A program made the translations under genes and the position numbers. Below the pieces are notes generated by a model, which saw nothing but the letters and a program-made list of their open reading frames with translations, was not told where the DNA came from and did no database searches. From the NCBI GenBank assembly GCA_905221605.1, contig CAJNDS010000425.1, positions 79,910 through 143,909 of the forward strand: a DNA stretch of 64,000 nt, read 5' to 3'. The DNA comes from Symbiodinium natans (Eukaryota > Sar > Dinophyceae > Suessiales > Symbiodiniaceae). Positions 54,092-63,714 of the stretch are shown in pieces (positions within the stretch are counted from its first letter, which is position 1; each line of letters starts with the position of its first letter).

Positions 54092-54330
54092 AGGCCGAGG
54101 GAACTGCAGCTTTCAACTATTTCCATCAAGAGATATTGCAAATCACGCTGTCTGTGGTCAGGTGACCGTCGCAAAGATGAAGCGCAAAGATGATGGCGCG
54201 CCTGAGCTGCAACTGATCACGCGAAGTCGTTGAAGAAGCCTTGCCACGAAATTCTCGAGCTGTGCCTCCGCTTTTTCACTTCACATTGTTTCTATGCAAG
54301 AACAGGTGACATGTGCAAAGATATTTGTCA

Positions 54331-54562
54331 AAGATGATGGCGCGCCTAAACTGCAACTGATCACGTGAAGTCTTTGAAGCAGCTTTCCAAGCATGTTCTC
54401 GAGTCCTTCATTTTTTGGGGTGCAGAGCTAGGAGGTGCCGGACTGCTTTGAGCCGCAAACGTGGCTGCGAAAGAGATGAGTCTGAGACGAAGCGTGGGCA
54501 AAGCTCCCCGCTAGTGATGCCAGTTGCAACAAAGTGTCACCAACTAAGGCTTCCTGGAAGGG
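54331..54562. repeat. Dispersed repeat R1, copy 2
   Basis: Matches 52276-52506 in order (AACTGATCACGTGAAGTC, GGTGCAGAGCTAGGAGG, AAAGAGATGAG). A shorter copy starts at 54176. Confidence 0.75.
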
Positions 54563-54679
54563 ACGCTATGGCTTAGGATGAGATTGCCTGGGTTCCGCCA
54601 AGTTTCCATGTGGTTGCCGCTATCGGCCAAGAAAACAAAATCGTGCACAATAGCACCATCTACACTAGCAGCGTGTTCC

Positions 54680-54760
54680 TGCACTCAGATCTGTGTCCTC
54701 AGGCCAGTTGACCGCAGATGTTCGTTCGATGCTGCCAGGAACTGATGGCAAAAGACTTTG
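54680..54760. repeat. Dispersed repeat R2
   Basis: CCTCAGGCCAGTTGACCGCA then TTCGATGCTGCCAGGAACTG and GATGGCAAAA. Also found at 40355-40425, 51848-51890 and, diverged, 52725-52770. Confidence 0.7.
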
Positions 54761-54821
54761 AAGCAGTGCCCCAAAACACCTACGCGATAACAGCAACGGC
54801 ATATTGCGAGGTGTATGATAT

Positions 54822-55049
54822 ATGAGAATTGGGTACACCGGGCGCAATGGAACTTTGCACGTTCAGTTCTTGACAGTGTCGGGAGCTGTTCTTGTCACTG
54901 ATGCACAGCCGTGCTGCGAAGCTCCGCGGCGTGCCAGAAGAGTTGAGGATGAGCTTGGCATCATGACTTTAAGAAAAACCGCTTTCTCATCGTGCCGAGC
55001 TGGCAAGATTCGAATGATGTGGGAGTTTTCGACGTTTTCAGGCATTTAG
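54822..55049 (+). CDS. Short ORF, unknown
   Basis: 75 codons reading LHVQFLTVSGAVLVTDAQPC and DELGIMTLRKTAFSSCRAGK. No partner exons or family recognised. It follows the R2 repeat. Confidence 0.3.
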   Translation: MRIGYTGRNGTLHVQFLTVSGAVLVTDAQPCCEAPRRARRVEDELGIMTLRKTAFSSCRAGKIRMMWEFSTFSGI

Positions 55050-55128
55050 GGCCGCCCTTTAAGGCCCCAAGTCTAGTAGATCCCCCACCTCCCTGAACCG
55101 TGTATCACCCTTATAATTAATAGTTATT

Positions 55129-55596
55129 GTGTCCTCGGTTCTGCACTCGCTGTACCCATCCTCTTTGAGGCAAGCACAAGTGGCGCCGCCAGAACCTGGG
55201 CGTGCTTGCACGAAGATAGCCAGCGGCTCAATTCCAGCACAGGACATACAGACGAGTACATCCAAGCAGCCTAAGCTTACTCAACAACCAGGGGCCAACG
55301 CAGATGAACGCTACAAAACAGCACTGCCCGTTGGCCTGTTGAGGGCTTGCTATGCAAGCTGCAGTAAAGTCATCAAAGTAACAAGTATGTTTGCAAACAC
55401 ATTGGATATTTCCCAAGTCAGGGTACCCCTTCTAGACCCATCTTCGCCAAATAGAATAGAATCCCCTTCAAGTGACCTCCAAAACGGGTACCCCTACTTT
55501 CAGAAACCCCCGCATCCATTCCTCCAGAGCCATAAGCGGCCTAGTGCGGCACAAGGCAGCGGCCCTCGTGCGACTCTCTGCCACATCTTCCTGTGA
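55129..55596 (+). CDS. Unassigned ORF overlapping an element
   Basis: 155 codons. The first ~100 (QAQVAPPEPGRACTKIASGS, NADERYKTALPVGLLRACYA) look coding. The last third coincides with the family A element at 55421-55511, so the true exon probably ends before it. Confidence 0.35.
   Translation: MSSVLHSLYPSSLRQAQVAPPEPGRACTKIASGSIPAQDIQTSTSKQPKLTQQPGANADERYKTALPVGLLRACYASCSKVIKVTSMFANTLDISQVRVPLLDPSSPNRIESPSSDLQNGYPYFQKPPHPFLQSHKRPSAAQGSGPRATLCHIFL
55421..55511. mobile_element. Inverted-repeat element, family A (subgroup of 59938), inverted
   Basis: The reverse complement reads GGGGGTTTCTGAAAGTAGGG, then TTGAAGGGGATTCTATTC, paralleling 59938-60060 (GGGGATTGATTCGATTCTAC). Confidence 0.65.
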
Positions 55597-55599
55597 TTG

Positions 55600-55735
55600 C
55601 CCTTCAAACCCTATAAACCCTATAAACCCCATAGACCCTATAGACCCTATAAACCCCACAAACCCTATAAACCCTATAGACCCTATAAACCCTGTAATAT
55701 AAAGCCCTATAAGTCCTATAAACCCTTAAACTCTG
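55600..55735. repeat. CCCTATAAA heptamer/nonamer variants
   Basis: AACCCTATAAACCCTATAGA and similar, about 15 units. Minus-strand frames here (IGSMGFIGF) are artefacts. Confidence 0.85.
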
Positions 55736-55832
55736 ATCAGCCTGCTCCCTGATGGAATGAGACGTGCATTGACTTTCTTGCTCTTGGTTAGCAGGGAATG
55801 AGGGAATGAGTCTAAGGGATTCTCTAGGGTAC

Positions 55833-55935
55833 CTAAACCCTAAACCCTAAACCCTAAACCCTAAACCCTAAACCCTAAACCCTAAACCCTAAACCCTAAA
55901 CCCTAAACCCTAAACCCTAAACCCTAAACCCTAAC
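55833..55935. repeat. (CCCTAAA)n array
   Basis: About fourteen perfect heptamers, directly upstream of the candidate exon at 55961. A TTTAGGG array follows it at 56041-56105. Confidence 0.95.
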
Positions 55936-55960
55936 CAACAGTAAGCTCTTCGTGTATCAG

Positions 55961-56042
55961 GGCGATGGAGGCCGCTGCCCGGCTGCGAGACCCACAAGCC
56001 GAGGCGCCAGATAGCGTCTTCACGAGCCAGGAGACGCAGGGT
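55961..56042 (+). CDS. Candidate first exon
   Basis: After GTGTATCAG, the frame reads AMEAAARLRDPQAEAPDSVF then TSQETQ, and the next bases (GTTAGGATTTAGGG) start a telomere-like run. It could open the zinc-finger gene below, but the phases do not join directly to 57200. Confidence 0.35.
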
Positions 56043-57199
56043 TAGGATTTAGGATTTAGGGTTTAGGGTTTAGGGTCTAGGGTTTAGGGTTTAGGGTTTA
56101 GGGCCTAGGGTCTAGGTTCTGTTACTCAATCAAGGCGTTCACAGGCGGCCCACGCTTGCCTGCGGTGACAGATGGGTGCACACAAAGGACTCATCTCAAA
56201 TGCCTTAGCAGAACTGCGGCTGGGAACCATGAACCGTTGTCCCAAAAGCTCTCCCATGTGGGGTTTAGGGTTTAGGGTTTAGGGAGCTTGAGCTCATATA
56301 CTATACCCTCTCACCAAATGAGGCTAGAGGACTGGGGTCTTTGCGGGGGGGGGGGGGGGGTGTCCTGCAGTTGATGATGAGGGTTCCGGGTCAAGGAAGG
56401 CTTTTTGGAGTGAATCAACAACGTAACCTCAACACACACACACACAAACAAGCCCAAAGCCGGATCTCAAACAGAAACTGACAAGATACGATGACCCTGT
56501 CGGCCGGTGTCAGCCGGCCCCAGGAGGTTCTGGGGTGATGGAAGCTGGTTGGGGTCGGGGCTGCTCTCGAACGTCGGCGACATGACCAGTGAATCCGGAT
56601 GAGATTCAGGCTGCCCATGCTTGTTTGCTTGTTTGCTTGTTTTTTCCGACAGCAGGGCAGCTGTCAGAGGGAATTTCCAAATGGCTGTCGACACTGTCGG
56701 CTTGCATGCCACGATGCTAAACCATACCCGACCTTTGTTCCCGATGTTTGAGAGCATGAGGACAAGTTCGAGTTTGCTGGTATTGGAGACTCACAAAGAA
56801 GATCAAAGAAAAAAAGAAAAACCTTCGGAACTGGAGGGATGCCTGGTGAAGAGCGATCGCAGCAGTGGAGAAGGTTGGGGCCAACATCAGGTGGTTTGTT
56901 TGAAAAGGGAGACTGCCGGTGTGGGCATCCGACATTCGCCATGTGGAGCTCCACGCTCAGCATGGCGATGCGTGGTCTCCCTTCTTCGGCAGGTGTGCTA
57001 AGGCTAAGCAAGCCTAAGATCGCAGTTCACGTGCGGCGTCAGCAGTCGGAAAGGGGTGGGGTGAGAGGTTGGTATGAGCCAAACAATAGCCTGGAAGAAG
57101 CTTTTGGGAGTAATGGAAAAGCGCCCTGAACCCTAAACCCTAAACCCCTAAACCCCTAAACCCTAAACCCTAAACCTGACATGGTTTCTACTCCGCAAG

Positions 57200-60100
57200 A
57201 TGACACAGGAGTTGGAGGAGTTGATCTTGAAGGACAAGAAGGCTGGCTTGAATTGTTTAGGGTTTAGGGCTTAGGCCTCAGGGTTTAGGGCTTAGGGTTT
57301 AGGGCTTGCAAGAGATAGGGGGCAACGCAAGCAGTTTGCAGCCCGCTCCCGGCGCCTTTGGCGCTTCCCTTGCCAGATCTCTCCCTGGAAGTCCGAGCTG
57401 AGAAAGTTTAGGGTTTAGGGTTTAGGGTTTAGGGTTTAGGGTTTAGGGTACAGGGTTGAGGGTTCAGGGTTTAGGGTTTAGGGTTTCGGGCTATAGGGCT
57501 TAGGGTCTACTACTCGCTCCTAAAGTTCGCAAGGCATTCCTGAAGACCAAGTGCGCCGAGTGTGGTGGCACCTGTGGTCTTGCGAAGAAGTACAAGGAGA
57601 CCATGTCGGCAGGAAGCCCAGGCACTCTTTTTCAGGGTGGAGGGTTTTTTAGGGTGTAAGGGTTTAAAGTGTAGGGTTTAGGGTTTAGGGCTTAGGGCTT
57701 AAAGTGTGGGGTTTAAAGTGTAGGGTTTAGGGTTTAGGGTTTGGGGTTTGGGGTTTGGGGGTTGGGGTTTAGGAACTCTTGCTCCACCTGCTCCCATGTC
57801 CCAGCAGAATGCCAGTCTGGCCAGGTGACAGAGCCAGAAATCTGCCATAGGCATCTTCAAGTATATTTTTATTTGGAGGTAAAGCAGGTTCAGTTCGAAA
57901 GGTTGGCAGGTCACCAAGTGCCGGCCTCATGTGCAGATGCTTGTATAGGTGGGCCCTTGGGATATTTCGATTTTTTCCCTTCTTGGGAAGAAGAGGCTCC
58001 TATTTAGGAATACGTTAAGGGGAGGGGGTGGGGGGGGGCTTTAAGGGGCCATCCTAGTTGAAGCAAGGTCATCATCAAGAGTATGATGGAGCCCTGGCGA
58101 CATGAATGTTGTGATGAGCGAGGCTGCTGTCAGTTTTCAGGTAGCTCTCAGGGTAAGGCGTTTCTTGACTGAGCGAAAGCAGGCTGCAAGCAACCGACCT
58201 TCTGAGCATTCGTAGGATGCCAGAAAGGAAAGGCTTCTTTTGTCAATGCCATAATATAGTCTAATACTAGAAAATTTGAGAATTGTTATGCAAAAAAACA
58301 CATACATATATATATATATATAGACATATGTGTAAGGCACGTGGCCAAGGCAGCACGCCTGAGCATGTATCCCTAAGCCCCAAACCCCAAAACCCTAAAC
58401 CCCAAACCCCAAACCCCAAGCCCTAAACCCTTAACCCTTAATCCTAACCCTAAACCCCAAACCCTTAACCCTTAACCCTTAACCCTTAATCCTAACCCTT
58501 AACCCTTAACCCTTAACCCTTAACCCTTAACCCTTAACCCTTAACCCTTAATCCTAACCCTTAACCCTTAACCCTTAACCCTTAACCCTTAACCCTTAAC
58601 CCTTAACCCTTAATCCTAACCCTTAACCCTTAACCCTTAACCCTTAACCCTTAACCCTTAACCCTTAACCCTTAATCCTAACCCTAAACCCCAAACCCTA
58701 GCTGTTCAGACCTTGGCCTCATCCTCTGAATTCCTCACAAACCTTGACACTCCCTATGCCCAATGCAGCCTGCTGTAAGCCTTACATGCCCCATCTACCG
58801 GTTTAGGGTTTAGGGTTTAGGGTTTAGGGTTTAAGGTTTAGGGTTTGGGGTTTGGGGTTCAGGGTCCTGTCTGCTCAGGACACGTTTTGGTGCCGAGATT
58901 GTGGTCGAGTTGTTTGTGATGCGCACCGTTACACGCACACCTGCGAGAAGCTGGATGCTTTGAAGGAGAGGAATGCCGCCCGTCAGAACTACCTTTATGG
59001 AGCCTGCACCCCGCTTTCCTCTCCGTGATATCACTGCTGCGCAAAGCAAGTATTGAGTTTGCGCTGAACCTCTCAAGTATGTAAGTGCTTGCGACTTGCA
59101 GAAGTCTGGCAAGAGACTGGCAACGAGGCTGTGCGATTTTTTTTTCAGCCCATCCAGCAGAGTGACCCTAAACCCGAAACCTTAAACCCTTGACAGCAGT
59201 TTCACAGGCGAAGATAACCAAAGAGGCGCTGCTCGAGCAACTGCGGGCAGATGAGGAGCGAAAGGAGGCAATAGAGGCGGGTTCAGGGTTCAGAGTTTCT
59301 GCCGGGGGTCTCAAATCGGGCAGTCTTAGGCATCACCTGCTGCGTTGTGTTTTCTGCGTGCAGGCAGCTATGGTGCTTCGTAGGGAATTAGGGAATGAGG
59401 TACCCTACATCCCCGATACATACCTTTGGATGTTCCCCCTTATACGAACAGTCCTTAGTAGGGATTATAGCACCACCCTACACCTTAGACCCTAAACCCT
59501 ATCATAATCTCCAACCCTAAACCCTAAACCCTAAACCCTATTCAGGACTACTAAAGGGGGAACATCCCCATTACATACCCTTTAGAGGATTTCATAGGGC
59601 ACCAAAAATTTCCCATTCCCCACCAAGAACCTAAGAGGATGTAGCGAGCGGCCCCAGAGTCCTAGTTTAGGGTTTAGGGTTTAGGGTTTAGGGTTTAGGG
59701 TTTAGGGTTTAGGGTTTAGGGTTTAGGGTCTAATTTCGAGCATCCTGCCATCGTCTTGCTTGTACAACAACACGAGCAACATCACATCAACAGAAAAGCT
59801 GTCAGCCCAAAGGCATATTTGAAAACCCTGAGCACTAAACCCTAAACCCTATTAGAAAACCGTTGTGGCTCTGCAATTGGAAAACCCGGCCATTTCATTC
59901 TAGCGCTGGCTTATAACCAAACATCGTTTCCAAGCATTCATATGGGGGTTTCCGAAAAAAAAGGTACAACTTTTTGGTGGTCCCTTCAAGGTCCCTTCAA
60001 GGGGATTGATTCGATTCTACTTGGGGTGTAAAAGCGGTACCCCTAATTTGCGTTCATATGATGTCAAGCGTATCCTTAAACCCTAAACCCTACACCCTAC

Positions 60101-60522
60101 ACCCTACACCCTAAACCCTAAACCCTAAACCCTAAACCCTATCCCAAAACCCTAAAATGCGTTCCTGGGTTCAGGCCGCTGCTAAAGATGAGCAGCGGCG
60201 TGCGGCTGAACAACTGGAACAGGCCGAGCCCAGTCACTGCTTGCAGAAGGCAACCTCTAGCTTGATACCACCTGTACATGGTCACTTCTCTAAAATATGG
60301 TCCCCCCAAATTTGGGGTCCTTATCATAAGACAGCCCCTGATTGTGTAGGGAACCCAAAAAGGGGACCCTCATTTAGAGAACTCACCAGATCTTGGCTGT
60401 CAAGGTCACTGTCCAACTGAACCGGGGCATGTGTGGTGTTGCAGGAGAAGTCCCAGCGGAAAGCAAAGCGGAAAATCCTTGCAACAAAGGCAGGACGAGG
60501 GAAGCGGCCTGTGAAGTGGTGA
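57200..60522 (+). CDS. AN1-like zinc-finger protein with basic coiled tail
   Basis: Exons 57200-57254, 57526-57608, 58879-58974, 59208-59276, 60175-60222 and 60445-60522 join in phase and end at TGA. The 5' end is probably missing. Order along the protein: a helical start (MTQELEELILKDKKAGLN), RKAFLKTKCAECGGTCGL, then FWCRDCGRVVCDAHRYTHTC. The cysteine/histidine pattern C-x2-C ... C-x2-C-x4-C-x2-H-x3-H-x-C resembles AN1-type zinc fingers, with a shorter His spacing than usual. Then come a charged coil (EALLEQLRADEERKEAIE, AKDEQRRAAEQLEQ) and a Lys/Arg-rich end (QRKAKRKILATKAGRGKRP). AN1 proteins commonly act with ubiquitin, p97 or stress responses; that role here is an inference. Donors are GT (57255, a telomere heptamer) and GC (57609, 58975, 59277, 60223). 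Introns hold several inverted-repeat elements. Confidence 0.72.
57255..57525 (+). other. Intron beginning with the telomere repeat
   Basis: The exon ends AAT-T and the next bases are GTTTAGGGTTTAGGGCTTAG. The intron also contains an internal TTTAGGG array and ends CTCCTAAAG. The split codon T|TT is restored across it. Confidence 0.65.
58371..58692. repeat. Higher-order CCCTTAA array, 62-bp period
   Basis: Heptamers of CCCTTAA punctuated by TTAATCCTAACCC. The punctuation recurs at about 58489, 58551, 58613 and 58675, exactly 62 bases apart (eight heptamers plus six bases). Lies in intron 2 of the predicted zinc-finger gene. Confidence 0.95.
59375..59635. mobile_element. Family C element with a nested family B element
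   Basis: The outer ends TTCGTAGGGAATTAGGGAAT and TTCCCATTCCCCACCAAGAA match family C (39366-39475). The family B element 59428-59569 interrupts the centre. ACATCCCC(G/A)TACATACC-like sequence lies on both sides of the insertion. Confidence 0.7.
59428..59569. mobile_element. Inverted-repeat element, family B, copy 3, carrying CCCTAAA repeats
   Basis: The ends GGATGTTCCCCCTTATACGA and CTAAAGGGGGAACATCC match family B. The centre holds about five CCCTAAA-type heptamers absent from copies at 16921 and 22369. Confidence 0.75.
59659..59731. repeat. (TTTAGGG)n array
   Basis: About nine heptamers, in the same zinc-finger-gene intron. Confidence 0.95.
59938..60060. mobile_element. Inverted-repeat element, family A, copy 5
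   Basis: CATATGGGGGTTTCCGAAAA at the left and GTACCCCTAATTTGCGTTCA at the right. TTCATATG occurs at both borders, a possible 8-bp target duplication. Intronic in the zinc-finger gene. Confidence 0.7.
60286..60389. mobile_element. Inverted-repeat element, family E, copy 2
   Basis: TTCTCTAAAATATGGTCCCC and GGGGACCCTCATTTAGAGAA are inverse ends. It fills about half of the intron 60223-60444. Confidence 0.75.
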
Positions 60523-60647
60523 TGTGCTATGTATCCGTCATATCATTGTTCTAGAAAGAAAAGTGCTGCTTGTTCCGCATTGTTGGATAAAGCTGTTCGG
60601 GAAGTCAAGCTGGGAGCTCACTCCTGCGACGCCTTGAGGCAAAGCAG

Positions 60648-60719
60648 GTCGAAAACTTCATTCAGCAACGATCTCGCGACGCTGATGGGTTGCGGCCGGG
60701 CGTGCAGCTCGCTTGGCAT
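60648..60719 (+). CDS. Candidate exon, possibly of the 62.8-63.4 kb gene
   Basis: After GCAAAGCAG, 24 codons read VENFIQQRSRDADGLRPGVQ then LAWH. GT donor (GTCAGG) at 60720. It lies 125 bp after the zinc-finger stop, so it opens or belongs to the next gene. Confidence 0.45.
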
Positions 60720-61247
60720 GTCAGGCAGAGTGCAGTCTGTACGTGTGGGCACTAGTTCTGAGACTATTAGGGCTGTCAAGGAAAACCATTAGTCGAAGAT
60801 TGCCTGGACTTCAGCTTTAGGTCGGGCTATGGGTCTTATTCCCTTTCTAACCCCGAAATAAAAACCGTATGTAATCCCGATATGCCTAAGTAGGCCCCAA
60901 ATAACCCCTAAAAAAAACCGTCCCTTATAAGGGTCCCTCCGTGTACCCCTTAAAGACGGTGATGGCATGATATGACATGCCCGCATGATCCCACGTGGCG
61001 AGCTCTGGCACCATGTCAAGTGCATTCACATTTGCTAAAACCCTCGCTTCATTGTCGACAGCGTCGCCTTAACATTAAGATTCCGTAGCCCGCAGTATAC
61101 AGGCCCTACAGAACCCTACAGAACCCCAGCGGTTCAGGCCCAACTTCTTCTTTGCAATCCCTGTTCCGATCTCCTTACTTATGACACCTCCAAGACTTTT
61201 TATGTTCGAATCCGTAGCCATATTTCCGCTACACTTCCCCGAAATGG

Positions 61248-61344
61248 GTGGCTGTCAAAGTCATGATCCCTTGTGGGGTACCCGAAATATTAGGTGCCGT
61301 ATTGGAATAGGGATCCAAAAAGGGAGCATAATTTTGACAACCAT
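61248..61344. mobile_element. Inverted-repeat element, family F
   Basis: GGTGGCTGTCAAAGTCATGA and AGCATAATTTTGACAACCAT are inverse ends. Single copy in this window. Confidence 0.65.
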
Positions 61345-61513
61345 GAATATCTACTTTAAACATGTATCACGCCTGCCTCTGATCCTGATGATACTCTTTC
61401 TTGATTCGAGAATGCTTCGTCATACTCCCGAGCTTCTCAAAAACTTAATCTTTCCCGGTACATGTCCTGATGCTTCAGGAATATTCAGGCTTCCGGCAGA
61501 AGCAGAGGGTTGA

Positions 61514-62788
61514 GGGCTGAGGGTTTGGGGCTGAGGGCTTAGGGTTTAGGGTGTAAGGCCAGGCCTGGATGTTCACCAGGAACCAAAGCGATGTGCCACC
61601 TTGCAAGAGGTTGGGCTCCAGAAGGCTTCGAGGGTTTCAGGGCTTCCTGGAGTGGAGGTTCTTGGGGGGGGGGGGAACTCCCGCCCCAAACCTTCAAATC
61701 CTGAATCCTAGGATTTAGGGCCCTGGGACCTGGCCTACACCCGCTCCCCCTGGCATTTCCACACCTGCACAACACACTGATAATCCATGATAATCCTGGG
61801 TTTCTGGATGAAACGTTTGATGTGACGCGGCGTCCGCGGGTACTCACCATTAGAGTCTGTCACAGTAGGTAGTACTAGTGGACGTGAAGTATGCTGTGCG
61901 ATGAACTTCTCGAGACTGTCATGGTGATTCGCGTGTTTTCTCATCCTCCTCCTCCTGTTTTGCATATTTCATGAAAGTGTCTACATGATGCCATGTTTTT
62001 GATTCCTCCTGCTTGCTTCTCACAAACTGGTCGAGCATCCGCACGGCAGTTCTCTTTCTTTCCTTCCTTCTGCTTGTGGTTGTTGGTTTTGTGGTGTATT
62101 TCTCAAAAGCATCTACTAAATGGTGGCGCCCACGGGTTTCTCATGCCTCTTGCTTGTCTGTCATGTGGTGTCTTTCTGGAGGGCGTCTACAAGGCGCTTT
62201 GCGCGTGTGTGAGTGGGTTGCCGAATTTGGGCTATGCTTGTGCCTCCAGCTCCTCTCCACCCCCACTCCCTTCGACCCCATTCCCACTTACATGCCGTCT
62301 TGACGCCACCTTCACCACCACTTCCAATGCGCCCACCCGCGCTCCTGCACTCCGCACTCCGTTGCGGCCGAGTAAAGGAGAGGCAATCCACCACAGAGCC
62401 ACGCGGCACGCGAGATTCCGAGAGAGAGGCGTCGTTATGGGTAAATGCAAGCACTAAACACACCTTCCAAGTTGCATGTTGGCAAGACCTGCACCAAAAA
62501 ACGGCATCAGCCGAATCAGAACAGTCTATGACTCGGGACTGCACCGTTGGCGGCTTTCAGGCATAATCAGCTGCTGGAGCTCTACCCACGAGTGCCCCTT
62601 TGCTGTGATCTCATGTGGAGGGGTTTACGAAAATAGGGGACCCCCAATATCGACCCCAAATAGTAGGATACCCTTATCATGGGGACCCCCATAAGGTACC
62701 CCCAATCTCGGAAACCACCAAGTCGGTTACTTCTTAGCCCCAGGAGTCAGTTGAATGGCAGCGGGGGGTTAGGAAAACATAGTGGCAG
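61514..62788. other. No assigned exon except weak islets
   Basis: A G9 run at 61660. A 62213-62566 + frame is open but rich in Pro/His and unconvincing. The family A element at 62619 precedes the next exon. 61850-62200 is AT-richer unique sequence. Confidence 0.4.
62619..62717. mobile_element. Inverted-repeat element, family A, copy 6 (inverted)
   Basis: GGGGTTTACGAAAATAGGGG at the left, AATCTCGGAAACCACC at the right, internal GACCCCAAATAGTAGGATAC. It corresponds to the reverse complement of 17232-17321 along its whole length. Confidence 0.8.
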
Positions 62789-63397
62789 GGCAGCTTGGCT
62801 GTGGCATTTCTCCAACAGGCCAGGGTTCTTTCAGAGCTGCACACACAAACTGAACGAGTTTGCCATGCGTGTCGCAACACTTTTGCAGGCTCGCCTGTAC
62901 TTTATATCAGTTTCATCTGCTAAACCCTGAACCCTAAACCCTAAACCGAAGTTGGGTCCGACATCAGGAGCTGCAGAAGAAGTCAACGTTTTTGTCTCGG
63001 GTTCATTGGTTTGTGTGTGCGAACGGCCACAATAACATATGTCATTACATTGACTGCAGTAAACGAGGCCGGTCTCTGCATCTTCATGGAGGCCTTGAAC
63101 TTCATCCTAGAAGCTCCAAGTACTCATGGGTTCCCCTACTACCCCCCTCTAAAATGTCCTGAAGTAGGCTTGAGTATCCCCAAATTTCCTGAAACATGGG
63201 GGGATCTAGGAGGCGGTAGTATAGAGGGGTTACACTGTAGTAGGGGGACCCATGAAGTGCAGAGATGACCTAAGCTCAGGAGAGGGCTCGCGCTGGCGCT
63301 CTACAACCAATTCGAGCATCCGGATAGCACAGAGGTCGGTGGCAAGGACTGGGACGATGTCAAGGAAATCTACGCCCAAGCACGTCGCTCCGCTTGA
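62789..63397 (+). CDS. 3' part of a gene with a 20-nt microexon, unknown product
   Basis: Exons 62789-62884, 62968-62987 and 63280-63397 join in phase and end at TGA 63395. The protein reads SLAVAFLQQARVLSELHTQT, ERVCHACRNTF, ELQKKST and LALALYNQFEHPDSTEVGGK, then DWDDVKEIYAQARRSA. The middle exon is only 20 nt and its split codon AC|G is completed by the next exon. The CxxC in VCHACRN could bind metal. The family N element lies within the last intron. No family recognised. The exon at 60648-60719 may be upstream. Confidence 0.6.
63124..63255. mobile_element. Inverted-repeat element, family N
   Basis: TCATGGGTTCCCCTACTAC and GTAGTAGGGGGACCCATGA are nearly perfect inverse ends. The element lies wholly inside the intron 62988-63279, ending 24 bp before the acceptor. 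Confidence 0.8.
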
Positions 63398-63676
63398 ATT
63401 GGTCTTGGAGAGGCTGCTAGACATCACTGCTATTTGCGTGCTACATGCTGAGAACATGGAAAAGAGCGGCCCTAAACCCTCAACCCTCAACCCTAAACCC
63501 TAAACCCCAAGCCCTAAACTAGAGCGTGCACCTGGCGCACGCCTTCCAGCCCTAGGTAGAGTCGACAGCAAGGCGAGAAATGCAAGGGGGCTCCATCTGC
63601 ATTTCGAGTCACAGTACTGCTCCTAGTGAAGTTACTTCCTATGGAGTACAATAGAAAATAATTACAGGTCTCTCTT

Positions 63677-63714
63677 GCCCTAAACCCTAAACCCTAAACC
63701 CTAAACCCTAAACC
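63677..63714. repeat. (CCCTAAA)5 array abutting an exon
   Basis: Five perfect heptamers run directly into the coding-like sequence that begins at 63715. Confidence 0.9.

Noticed and set aside
61211-61230. Second spliced-leader relic (TCCGTAGCCATATTTCCGCT)
   Set aside because: Only the 5' eleven bases match the leader. The diagnostic TTTTGGCTCAAG end is absent.
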